Source: Bufo bufo
Taxonomy: Eukaryota; Chordata; Amphibia; Anura; Bufonidae
Direction: 5' to 3'
NCBI RefSeq assembly: GCF_905171765.1
Contig: NC_053390.1
Location: forward strand, 582,392,471-582,456,470
Length of the DNA: 64,000 nucleotides
Numbering within the stretch: position 1 is the stretch's first letter; every line of letters starts with the position of its first letter. This document shows positions 46,030 through 55,203 of this stretch, piece by piece. A program made the translations under genes and the position numbers. The notes below the pieces were generated by a model. The model had not been told where the DNA came from. It did no database searches and saw nothing but the letters and a program-made list of their open reading frames with translations.

Positions 46030-46858
46030 ATGAAGTGGTTAGGGTAGGAACAGCATGAGAAGTCCACAGAGTAGACCTATAATATTGTAGTGAGGTGGAA
46101 GCAGCATGAGGAGACTACAGAGTGGCCCAATAACAGAGTCTGGAAGTGACGGCAGCATTAGGAGGCCAAAGACTGGCATGACGATGAAAGATTGTGGAGG
46201 TGGCAGCAGCATGAGGAGGCCACAGAGTGGCACGACGACAAGAGATTATGGAGCAGCATGAAGAGGCCACAGAGTGGCACGACGACAAAGTGTGGAGGTG
46301 TCAGCAGCAAAAGCAAGCCAGAGTAGCAAGACAACGAGAGACTGTGGAGGTGGCAGCAGCATGAGGAGGCCACTGAGTGGCACAATGATGAGTCTGGAGG
46401 TGGCAGCAGTATAAGGAGGCCACCGAGTGTCACAATGACCAAGTCTGGAGTTGGCAGCAGCATGAGGAGACCACAGAGTGGCACAATGACAGAATGTGGA
46501 GGTGGCAGCAGCAGCATCAGGAGTAGGCCATAGAGTGACACAATGACAGAGTCTGGAGGTGGCGACAGCAGCAGCATCAAGAGGATACCACAGAGTGGCA
46601 ACGTGACATATTGAGATGGCAGCAGCAGCATAAGGAGACAACATAGTGGCAAGGTTACATAGTGTGGAGATGGCAGGATACCACAGTGTGGCAAGGTGAC
46701 ATAGTGTGGAGATGGCAGCAGCAGCAGGATACCACAGAGTGGCAAGGTGACATAGTGTGGAGATTTCACTAGCAGCAGCATCAGGATACCACACAGTGGC
46801 AAGGTGACATAGTGTGGAGATGGCGGAAGCAGCATCAGGAGACTACAGAGTGGCAAGG
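46030..46858. repeat. VNTR of 45-60-bp units within hAT-3, left part
   Basis: Units read roughly GTGGAGGTGGCAGCAGCATG then AGGAGGCCACAGAGTGGCA. About 15 diverged units are present. LTR-B is inserted in this array, and its right part resumes at 52263-52490. Long frames over it on the minus strand are repeat by-products. Confidence 0.9.
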
Positions 46859-47382
46859 TGTCACGGAACCATGAACCAGACGTACAACAAGAGATAAGTG
46901 AAAATAGAAGGCTTTATTGAAAATAAAGCTGTAAAGCAAAAGTCCAAACGGATGGTGAAACCGAGCAGAGTCTTTGCGAAGCCAGAGGTCAGGAACCAGA
47001 AGGGTAGTCAGACGAAGCCAGGATCAGGAACCAGCAGGGTAGTCAGACGAAGCCAGGATCAGGAACCAGCAGGGTAGTCAGACGAAGCCAGGATCAGGAA
47101 CCAGCAGGGTAGTCAGACGAAGCCAGGATCAGGAACCAGCAGGGTAGTCAGACGAAGCCAGGATCAGGAACCAGAAGCAGCAGCAGTCTAGAAGCATGTG
47201 AACACAGGAGGACCAAGCAAGGAACTGAAGCCACAGACCTCCTATATATATGAGCTAGGCATCCAGCTCCTCCCAGGGGAAGGAGGAGCCGCAGGGTGGA
47301 AGGCTACAAGAAACCCAGAACCCAAGATGGCCGCCAGCACATGTCAAACGAAGGAGAGCAGCAAGCAGGTAAGACCATGACA
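46859..47382 (-). repeat. LTR-B 3' LTR
   Basis: 524 bp, TGTCA...TGACA ends. It contains about five 36-bp direct repeats (GTAGTCAGACGAAGCCAGGA) on the plus strand. On the element strand an AATAAA polyadenylation signal lies at 46918-46913. Confidence 0.95.
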
Positions 47383-47393
47383 GTACCTCCCCC

Positions 47394-50300
47394 TCAAGGG
47401 CCCCTCCTCCGCGGAGCACAAAACGGTTTCTGAGGGAAGCGTGCGTGGAAGGCTCGGAGCAAGGCAGGAGCATGGACATCTGCGGAGGGAACCCAGGAAC
47501 GCTCCTCTGGACCATAACCACGCCAATGGACCAAAAACTGCAACCGACCGCGGACCAGGCGTGAGTCCAGGATATTGCTCACCTCATATTCCTCACGATT
47601 GCCCACTTGGACCGGACGAGGCCGAGGAACCGAGGAAGTGAAACGATTACACACCAGTGGCTTCAACAGGGAGACATGAAACACGTTGGAGATCCGCATG
47701 CCAGGAGGAAGCGCAAGGGCATAGGCTACCGGGTTTACCCTGCGAAGCACTCGGAAGGGACCAACAAAGCGAGGCGCCAGCTTGGGAGTGGGCACTCGAA
47801 GGTTGAGGTTGCGGGTGGACAACCATACACGGTCTCCGACCTGGTAGGAAGGAGCAGGCGCTCGTCTGCGATCAGCCTGGAGTCTCTGGCGCTGCGCAGA
47901 GACCTCAAGGGACTTCTGGATCTGTACCCAAGAAGCACGTAGGACGGAAAGGTGATCCTCCACAGCCGGAATATCCTGGGGAGAGAATACCTCCGGTAAC
48001 ACGGCAGGTTGGAACCCATAATTGGCCATGAAGGGAGACGTCCCAGAGGAAGAGTTCACCGCCGTGTTCCTGGCAAACTCAGCCCAAGGCAGGAGGTCAA
48101 CCCAATTGTCTTGGTGATCGGAGACATAGCAACGAAGGAATTGCTCCAAGGCCTGATTGGATCGTTCTGCGGCCCCATTGGACTGAGGGTGGTAGGCCGA
48201 GGAGAAGGAGAGATGAATCCCCAACTGGGAGCAAAAGGCGCGCCAGAACCTGGACACAAACTGACTCCCCCGATCCGACACAATCTCCTTAGGCAAACCG
48301 TGCAACCGGAAGACCTCCCTGGCAAAAATCGTGGCCAACTCTTGTGCAGAGGGTAACTTCTTGAGAGGAACACAGTGGCACATTTTGGAAAACCGATCCA
48401 CAATCATGAGAATGACCGTATGGCCTCGGGATGCAGGGAGGTCCACAATGAAATCCATCCCCAGGTGTGACCATGGGCGCTCCCCGGTGGCTATGGGTTG
48501 CAGAAGGCCCAACGGAAGGTGCCGAGGGGACTTACTCTGGGCACAAACGGAGCATGCCGCTACATATGCGGCGATGTCGGAACGTAGGGAAGGCCACCAG
48601 AACAGACGTGAAACAGCCCAGGACAGCTGATTCTTTCCAGGATGCCCCGCGGTCTTGGAGTTATGGTAGGTTCGCAACAACCGAGTGCGCAACTCCTCAG
48701 GCACAAAACATCTGCCGTTGGGTCTCCCAGAGGGAGCACCAGATTGAGCCGCCAAAATCTGCTCACCCAGGGGAGAGGTCAGGCTGGTGCGAATGGCGGC
48801 CAGGATCTGATTCGGAGGTATGACCGAAGTCGGAATCGACTCCTCCCTGGACAGCTCGGAGTACTGCCGTGATAAGGCATCCGCCCTGATGTTCTTGGAA
48901 CCGGGTAGGTAGGAGACCACGTAATTAAAACGTGACAAGAACAGAGCCCATCTGGCCTGACGTGGTGTCAATCTCTTGGCCTCAGAAAGGTAGGTCAGAT
49001 TCTTGTGGTCCGTCAGGATGAGAACCGGAACCACCGAACCCTCGAGCAAGTGCCTCCATTCTTTAAGGGCCTGCACGATGGCCAATAACTCCCTGTCACC
49101 AATCTGATAGTTGCACTCCGCGGAAGACAGTTTCCGGGAGTAAAACCCACAAGGAAGCAGAGGACCCTCTGGTGTTCTACGCTGAGACAGAAGGGCGCCT
49201 ACTCCCGTCTCAGACGCGTCCACCTCGAGGACAAAGGGCAGCCCAGGGTTGGGATGCGACAGAATCGGAGCCGACACAAAGGCGGACTTTAGGGCCTCAA
49301 AAGCTCGGATGGCCTCGAGCGGCCAGACCTGGGAATTACTGCCCTTCCTGGTCAGATCCGTGAGAGGCTTGGCCAGCATGGAAAAGTCCCTGATGAACTT
49401 CCGATAATAATTGGCGAAGCCCAAAAAGCGCTGCAGGGAACGAAGACCACTGGGCTGGGGCCACTGTAAGACAGCCGAAACCTTCTCAGGATCCATGGAG
49501 AACCCCTCAGCGGAAATGATGTAACCTAAGAAGGTTACCTGGGATCGGTGAAATTCGCATTTCTCAAGCTTACCGAACAGCTTGTTCTCTCGTAACCGTT
49601 GCAACACTCGTCTGACATCCAGAATGTGGGCCTCCATGGATTCAGAATATACCAAGATGTCATCCAAATAGACTACCACACACTGCTGCAACAGGTCACG
49701 GAAAACATCGTTGATGAATTCCTGAAAGACTGCGGGCGCATTGCACAACCCAAAGGGCATAACCAAGGATTCGTAATGACCGGTCCTGGTGTTAAACGCG
49801 GTCTTCCACTCATCGCCCGCCTTGATCCTTACCAGGTTATATGCCGCCCTCAGGTCGAGTTTGGTAAAGACCGTGGCCCCTTTAAGGCGATCGAACAGCT
49901 CGGAAATCAAGGGTATCGGGTAAGCGTTCTTGATCGTGATGCGATTGAGACCCCTGTAATCGATGCAAGGCCTCAACTCACCGCCCTTCTTTTTCACAAA
50001 GAAAAATCCAGCCCCTGCCGGGGACGAAGACTTGCGAATGTGTCCGCGTGAAAGCGCCTCCCTCACGTACTCCTCCATGGCCTCATTCTCCGCTACCGAC
50101 AGTGGATAGACTTTGCCACGAGGAGGAACGGCACCAGATTGTAACTCTATGGCACAATCGTATGGGCGGTGCGGAGGTAGGGCAACCGCGCGCACCTTAT
50201 CGAATACATCCCGGTACTCCTCGTATTCAGGAGGCAACAGAGAGTCCGAGGAAGTACACAGCAACTTGACAGACCCATGGATGCAACTAGCCCCACACTG

Positions 50301-51725
50301 CGGTGACCACGAGAGGATCTCGACCGATCTCCAATCGAAAGTCGGATTATGCTTCTGGAGCCAGGGGTACCCCAAGACCACCGAGTAGTGTGGAGACGAA
50401 ATAACCTGGAGGCAGACCGACTCTCTGTGAACGGCACCAATGGCTATCCCCACTGGAAGGGTCTCATGAGTCACGTGTGGCGGCAGAAGGGGTCTGCCGT
50501 CTATCGCCTCAAGAGCCAGTGGGGAACCTCGAGCCTGCAGAGGAATGGAATTGGCGGCAGCGAACACACTATCAATGAACAAACCACCAGCACCAGAGTC
50601 CACCAACGCCTGGGTCGTCACCGAGCCCCCGACCCAGGAGAGGACAACAGTGATCAGTGGTTTGTCAACACGGGAAACCGGGGACGAGGAGACTCCACCC
50701 AAGATCTGCCCCCGACAGGATCTCAGGGTACGAGCGTTCCCCGGACGGTTCGGACATGCCAACCGAAAATGCCCACTGAGACCACAGTACATGCATCGGC
50801 CCTCGCGTCTCCGGAGTGCCCTCTCCCCCTCGGACAGGCGAGCAAACCCCAGCTGCATGGGTTCACCCCCAGACAAGTCATCCCCAGGAGGCGTGGGAGG
50901 AGAGGGAGGCACGGGTGGGACAGCAAACGTAGGCACCAATCTGTTAGAAGACCTCCGCAGGTTCTCCTTAAAGGAAGGTCTCTCCCTGAGTCTGGTGTCA
51001 ATCAAAATCAGGAAAGAAATAAGAGACTCGAGCTCAACTGGTAGGTCCTTAGCTGCAACCTCATCCTTCAAGGCATCCGAGAGACCATGAGAGAAAGCAG
51101 CGACCAGAGCCTCATTATTCCAGCCCACCTCTGCTGCCAGGGTACGAAACTCAATGGCGTATTCAGCTACGGATCGTGAACCCTGTCTGATGGACATAAG
51201 GAGCTTCGCAGCAGAGGCAGCACGAGCCGGCACATCGAATACCTTCCGAAGAGAAGCAACAAAACCGGAAAACTCGGCAACCACCGGATTGTTGTTCTCC
51301 CATAAAGGGCTGGCCCAGGCCAAGGCCTTGTCCGAGAGCAGCGAGATCAAGAAGCCCACCTTTGATCTCTCAGTAGGAAAGGCATGTGGCAGCAACTCAA
51401 AATAAATGCCCACCTGGTTAAGGAAACCTCGGCACTGAGTTGGCTCTCCCCCAAAGCGCTGTGGAAGAGGGGCAGAACCGGTCATACCCCGAAACACCGC
51501 AGGCGCAACAACAGGTGTCGGGGTAGACTCTGGCGCAACAACCGGAGCGGCAGTAGGAGCGAGCCCAGGAGCGACAACCGACCCATCGGCAACGGGAGCG
51601 AAATGAGCCGTGCGTTCAAGCAGGGTTTGCAACGCCACAGCGAACCGACCCAACAGGTGATCCTGCTGATCAAGTCTGGCAACCAGCGTGGGTAGCGAGG
51701 ATGGCCCTGTACCGTCAGAATTCAT
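47394..51725 (-). CDS. LTR-B gag-pol polyprotein, 1443 aa
   Basis: ATG at 51725, only 13 bases inside the 5' LTR; TGA at 47396-47394, within the polypurine tract. Gag is residues about 85-250, with a zinc knuckle C311, C314, H319, C324. The aspartyl protease active site is LVDSGA (D376). Reverse transcriptase covers about 570-740, with TKLDLRAAYN at 621-630 and catalytic YLDD at 686-689. RNase H covers about 830-950 (D835, and TDHKN at 905-909). The integrase zinc finger is H1021, H1028, C1058, C1061, and its DDE triad is D1091, D1151, E1187 with 35 residues between the last two. The GPY/F-like region follows at about 1316-1326, and a chromodomain at 1379-1430 (FLVHWRGYGPEERSWVP). No key residue is missing and no stop interrupts. 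Gag and pol are fused in one frame. No envelope gene is present. Protease cleavage would release the enzymes in cytoplasmic particles. Confidence 0.96.
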   Translation of the reverse strand: MNSDGTGPSSLPTLVARLDQQDHLLGRFAVALQTLLERTAHFAPVADGSVVAPGLAPTAAPVVAPESTPTPVVAPAVFRGMTGSAPLPQRFGGEPTQCRGFLNQVGIYFELLPHAFPTERSKVGFLISLLSDKALAWASPLWENNNPVVAEFSGFVASLRKVFDVPARAASAAKLLMSIRQGSRSVAEYAIEFRTLAAEVGWNNEALVAAFSHGLSDALKDEVAAKDLPVELESLISFLILIDTRLRERPSFKENLRRSSNRLVPTFAVPPVPPSPPTPPGDDLSGGEPMQLGFARLSEGERALRRREGRCMYCGLSGHFRLACPNRPGNARTLRSCRGQILGGVSSSPVSRVDKPLITVVLSWVGGSVTTQALVDSGAGGLFIDSVFAAANSIPLQARGSPLALEAIDGRPLLPPHVTHETLPVGIAIGAVHRESVCLQVISSPHYSVVLGYPWLQKHNPTFDWRSVEILSWSPQCGASCIHGSVKLLCTSSDSLLPPEYEEYRDVFDKVRAVALPPHRPYDCAIELQSGAVPPRGKVYPLSVAENEAMEEYVREALSRGHIRKSSSPAGAGFFFVKKKGGELRPCIDYRGLNRITIKNAYPIPLISELFDRLKGATVFTKLDLRAAYNLVRIKAGDEWKTAFNTRTGHYESLVMPFGLCNAPAVFQEFINDVFRDLLQQCVVVYLDDILVYSESMEAHILDVRRVLQRLRENKLFGKLEKCEFHRSQVTFLGYIISAEGFSMDPEKVSAVLQWPQPSGLRSLQRFLGFANYYRKFIRDFSMLAKPLTDLTRKGSNSQVWPLEAIRAFEALKSAFVSAPILSHPNPGLPFVLEVDASETGVGALLSQRRTPEGPLLPCGFYSRKLSSAECNYQIGDRELLAIVQALKEWRHLLEGSVVPVLILTDHKNLTYLSEAKRLTPRQARWALFLSRFNYVVSYLPGSKNIRADALSRQYSELSREESIPTSVIPPNQILAAIRTSLTSPLGEQILAAQSGAPSGRPNGRCFVPEELRTRLLRTYHNSKTAGHPGKNQLSWAVSRLFWWPSLRSDIAAYVAACSVCAQSKSPRHLPLGLLQPIATGERPWSHLGMDFIVDLPASRGHTVILMIVDRFSKMCHCVPLKKLPSAQELATIFAREVFRLHGLPKEIVSDRGSQFVSRFWRAFCSQLGIHLSFSSAYHPQSNGAAERSNQALEQFLRCYVSDHQDNWVDLLPWAEFARNTAVNSSSGTSPFMANYGFQPAVLPEVFSPQDIPAVEDHLSVLRASWVQIQKSLEVSAQRQRLQADRRRAPAPSYQVGDRVWLSTRNLNLRVPTPKLAPRFVGPFRVLRRVNPVAYALALPPGMRISNVFHVSLLKPLVCNRFTSSVPRPRPVQVGNREEYEVSNILDSRLVRGRLQFLVHWRGYGPEERSWVPSADVHAPALLRAFHARFPQKPFCAPRRRGP

Positions 51726-51726
51726 G

Positions 51727-51736
51727 GCTTGGTCCT
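51727..51736 (-). promoter_or_regulatory. LTR-B primer-binding site, self-primer type
   Basis: On the element strand AGGACCAAGC lies 2 nt inside the 5' LTR and 1 nt before the ATG. It does not start with the TGG expected for a tRNA primer. It is exactly complementary to GCTTGGTCCT in the LTR (52098-52089), which is the predicted RNA start. Confidence 0.7.
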
Positions 51737-51738
51737 AA

Positions 51739-52262
51739 TGTCACGGAACCATGAACCAGACGTACAACAAGAGATAAGTGAAAATAGAAGGCTTTATTGA
51801 AAATAAAGCTGTAAAGCAAAAGTCCAAACGGATGGTGAAACCGAGCAGAGTCTTTGCGAAGCCAGAGGTCAGGAACCAGAAGGGTAGTCAGACGAAGCCA
51901 GGATCAGGAACCAGCAGGGTAGTCAGACGAAGCCAGGATCAGGAACCAGCAGGGTAGTCAGACGAAGCCAGGATCAGGAACCAGCAGGGTAGTCAGACGA
52001 AGCCAGGATCAGGAACCAGCAGGGTAGTCAGACGAAGCCAGGATCAGGAACCAGAAGCAGCAGCAGTCTAGAAGCATGTGAACACAGGAGGACCAAGCAA
52101 GGAACTGAAGCCACAGACCTCCTATATATATGAGCTAGGCATCCAGCTCCTCCCAGGGGAAGGAGGAGCCGCAGGGTGGAAGGCTACAAGAAACCCAGAA
52201 CCCAAGATGGCCGCCAGCACATGTCAAACGAAGGAGAGCAGCAAGCAGGTAAGACCATGACA
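51739..52262 (-). repeat. LTR-B 5' LTR
   Basis: 524 bp, apparently identical to the other LTR. It holds the promoter elements described at 52089-52131. Confidence 0.95.
52089..52131 (-). promoter_or_regulatory. LTR-B TATA box and predicted RNA start
   Basis: On the element strand TATATATA starts at 52130. Thirty-two bases downstream, GCTTGGTCCT begins at 52098. This distance suits RNA polymerase II initiation. The start is inferred from TATA spacing and from complementarity to the primer-binding site. Confidence 0.65.
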
Positions 52263-52490
52263 CAAGGTGACATATGGAGATGGCAGCAGCAGCATAAGGA
52301 GACAACAGAGTGGCAAGGTGACATAGTGTGGAGATGTCAGCAGCAGCAGGATACCACAGAGTGGTAAGGTGACATAGTGTGGAGATAGCAGCAGCATAAT
52401 CAAGATACCACATAGTGGCAAGGTGAAATAGTGTAGAGATGGCAGCAGCAGCAGCATCCGGAGACCACAGAGTGGCAAGGTGACATAGCT
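52263..52490. repeat. VNTR within hAT-3, right part
   Basis: Continuation of the 46030-46858 array (GGAGATGGCAGCAGCAGCAT units) after the LTR-B insertion. The first five bases are the right target duplication. Confidence 0.9.
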
Positions 52491-53100
52491 CCTCTGGCTG
52501 CTCCTGCTCCTCCTCTCCTGTCACCTGAGTAGAAAAACCACCCATTTTGTAAAAAATTGCCTGTGCTCCAATGTCCCCCCCCCCTCTTCTTCCATTTCAG
52601 CCCCATGGTGCTCATGTTGCCGTGAGATCTAGGCTCTACATCTCCAGTCCTCTGACCAGCCATTGTTACCACCATCTGTTCTAGGACATAAAGCAGTGCA
52701 ATGACTTTGTTCATCTTGTAGTCCTGGCGACTGACAAATAACGCAGCCTCCTCAAAGGGCCTAAGCAAACGGCAGGTGTCGCGCATGAGCTGCCACTGGC
52801 TGACATCAAAATTACACAGGGGAGTACTCCTGTCCGCTTGGATCATCAGGAAATTGTTGATGGCCTTTCTCTGTTCATAGAGTCGGTCCAACATATGGAG
52901 GGTGGAATTCCAACGGGTGAAAACATTGCATATCAGCATATGTTGGGATGCCGTTTTGCTGCAGCTCAAGGAGGGTGTGCTTTGCGGTGTACGAGCGGCT
53001 GAAGTGCATGCAAAGTTTCCTGGCCATTTTTAGGATGTCTTGCAGATGGGTGGAAGACTTCAGGAACCACTTGACAACCAGATTGAACATGTGTGCCATG
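52491..53100 (-). pseudogene. hAT-3 transposase fragment
   Basis: The minus strand carries MAHMFNLVVKWFLKS (53099) and, after a frameshift near 52970, TRWNSTLHMLDRLYEQRKAI and CNFDVSQWQLMRDTCRLLRPFEEA. These match the region downstream of the second catalytic aspartate in hAT transposases and the corresponding hAT-2 segment at 54515-55203. The N-terminal half, zinc finger and C-terminal dimerisation domain are absent. hAT-3 is thus an internally deleted, non-autonomous copy. Confidence 0.85.
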
Positions 53101-53214
53101 CAGGGCGCATGTCTCAGTCATCCTTGACGCAGCACCGACACAATATTCTTTCTTGTTCGAGACTTGTGCTGCTTTAGCTGAAGGAGTGCGACGCGAGACG
53201 CTGACAACTATCCG

Positions 53215-53935
53215 CTCCGCTTTCAACACATATAACTGCAGAAGTGAACTGAGAATATATTTTTCTTTTTGTACTGAAATAGGCCAGTAAACACTTTTAT
53301 CAGAAATAAATGCACCAGTGAAGTGCGTATAAATTCTTCTTTCTGTACTGAAATAGGCCACTAAACGCTTTTTCCACAAATAACTGCACCAGTGAATTGC
53401 GTATATATTTTTCGTTATGTACTGAAATAGGCCACTAAATGCTTTCAACACAAATAACTGCAGAAACTGCAGAAGTGAACTAAGAATATATTTATCATTT
53501 TGTACTGAAATAGGCCAGTAAACGCTTTTAGCAGAAATAAATGCACCAGTGAAGTGTGTATATATTTTTCTTTCTGTGCTGAAATAGGCCACTAAACATT
53601 TTTAGCAGAAATAAATGCACCAGTGAAGTGTGTATATATTTTTATTTCTGAACTGAAATAGGCCACTAAATGCTTTCAACACATATAACTGCAGAAGTGA
53701 ACTGAAAATATATTTTTCTTTTTGTACTGAAATAGACCACTAAATGCTTTTAGAAGAAATAAATGCACCAGTGAAGTGCGTATATATTTTTTCTTTCTGT
53801 ATTGAAATAGGCCACTAAACGCTTTTGCCACAAATAACTGCACCAGTGAAGTGTGTATATTTTTTTCTTTCTGTACGCTTTCAACACATATAACTGAAGA
53901 AGTGAACTGAGAATATATTTATTTTTTCCACAGAT
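53215..53935. repeat. Tandem array of about nine 75-80-bp units in hAT-3
   Basis: Units contain TGTACTGAAATAGGCCACTAAACGCTTT and either CAACACATATAACTGCAGAAG or AGCAGAAATAAATGCACCAG, alternating irregularly. The array lies on the promoter side of the transposase fragment, as the 295-bp array does in hAT-1. Confidence 0.88.
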
Positions 53936-54514
53936 ATAAACCACTAAAGGCTTTTCAACATAGCACTTGCACCCCAAGAACAAATTGTTCAAATGACAGA
54001 GCTGTATAATGGCTATTTGGATCCCCAAATAATCTTTCCCTGCACTTGTAAATCGCTTTTCTAGCACTGTCCCTAGTGCCTTTTGACGTCTCTCCCTGCA
54101 CTAAGATGCTGTGAAATAATTCCTCCCTTTCCTTTTCCTGCACTTATAAATCTTTTTTTCAGTTTCTTTGTTCGCAATGAGGTTTTTCCTATTGCTGTCC
54201 CTAGCGCCTTCTCATGTCTGTCCCTGCACTTGGAACGTTGGAAAATAGCTGCCGTATTTATAGGGCTGTGACATCACAAGGCTGGCTGGCTGCTGATTGG
54301 CTGCATGCATGCATGCATGTCAATCTGGGTGATCCCGCCTTCCCACACTTCCTTGCCCCATTTACTAAGTCCCCACACGTGTACCCGCCACATTTTAGGA
54401 TAAAATGTGATTCGTTACCACAAAGCGCAAGTAAGTTTTGATTCATTGCAAATCTAATTTTTCCTGAAATTCGAATCGAATTCCACTTCGTCAGCTTCAA
54501 GTCACTCATCTCTA

Positions 54515-55203
54515 ATCTTTATCATCATCCTCTAGTTCCTTCAACTCCTCCTGCTCCTTTCCTAATGCTTGTGCAGATAAATCACCTAGTGGTGTATAGA
54601 ACTCTTGGGCATTTATGTCCTCCTCCTTCTCCTCATCCTCCTTATGTGACAATTCAGCCTTTACAGGGCTCAGGAGGCCATGAGATGTAGGCGCCATTTC
54701 TTCTGTTCCTTTGCAAATCAGATTTATCAGTATCCCCTCCAGTACACGAAAGAGTGGAATGAAATCATTCTTCCCATAGTCTGACTGACAAATAGGGTGG
54801 CCTCGACAAAGGGACTGAGCAAATCCCAGATGTCATGCATGAGCTGCCACTGTCTAACATCAAAGTTACATCGGGGACTAGTCCTGTCTGCCTGCATCAT
54901 CAAGAAATCAGCCACAGGTTTCCTCTTCTCATACAGTCAGTCTAACATGTGAAGCGTGGAGTTCCAACGTGTGGAAACATTGCATATGAGGCGATTTAGG
55001 GAAACACTATTTTGCCTTTGCAGCTCAAGGAGGGCATGTGTAGCATGGTAAAAGTGGCTGAAGTGCATGAACACTTTCCTTGCAGTTGGGTGGAAGACTT
55101 CAGAAACCGTGTGACAACGAGATTGAAGACATGCACCATGCAGGGCACATGGGTCAGCCCTCTCTGACACAGTGCAGACAGAATTTATTACTGTTATCGG
55201 TGA
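54515..55203 (-). pseudogene. hAT-2 transposase, segment from the second catalytic Asp to the acidic region
   Basis: The minus-strand reading starts near 55203 with MVTDNSN, the expected second catalytic aspartate motif. It continues with GLTHVPCMVHVFNLVVTRFLK in a shifted frame, then NVSTRWNSTLHMLD (54937-55000), DFLMMQADRTSPRCNFDVRQ and an acidic region ending ELEDDDKD at 54515, where hAT-3 inserted. Several frameshifts and stops are present. The part before the catalytic aspartate is not recognisable. Confidence 0.85.

Larger units (their letters stand above)
46859..52262 (-). mobile_element. LTR-B, intact chromodomain Ty3/gypsy retrotransposon
   Basis: 5404 bp, reading on the minus strand. 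The two 524-bp LTRs (46859-47382, 51739-52262) look identical base for base. CAAGG flanks both ends (46854-46858, 52263-52267). One uninterrupted 1443-codon gag-pol frame fills the interior. The polypurine tract CTTGAGGGGGAGGTAC adjoins the 3' LTR. Identical LTRs and an intact frame point to a very recent insertion, possibly polymorphic. Confidence 0.96.
41022..54514 (-). mobile_element. hAT-3, 13.5 kb, containing two LTR retrotransposons
   Basis: Left end TAGAGATGAGCGAAT (41022) and right end TCACTCATCTCTA (ending 54514) are flanked by ATCTTCAT (41014-41021) and ATCTTTAT (54515-54522), an 8-bp duplication with one difference. The hAT-2 acidic region reads in frame across the empty site. Without LTR-A, LTR-B and their duplications the element is about 3.8 kb. 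It contains a VNTR, a minus-strand transposase fragment and a 75-80-bp tandem array. Confidence 0.92.
36777..55203 (-). mobile_element. hAT-2, outer element of the nest (right end not found)
   Basis: A left end TAGAGGTGAATGAAG begins at 36777. The sequence 36777-37480 is alignable with the left arm of hAT-3 (41022-41100 plus 45660-46040). Its minus-strand transposase is spread over 55203-54515, 41021-40629, 40179-40076 and 37961-37690. The gaps are three later insertions, described separately. The right terminus was not recognised beyond 55203, so the outer limit is a minimum. Confidence 0.8.

Noticed and set aside
46158..46856. Minus-strand 232- and 182-codon frames rich in Leu and Cys
   Set aside because: By-products of the GGCAGCAGCA VNTR inside hAT-3; no domain and several frames are open at once.
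47607..51695. Many plus-strand frames of 60-230 codons
   Set aside because: All lie opposite the intact LTR-B gag-pol frame and show no domains.
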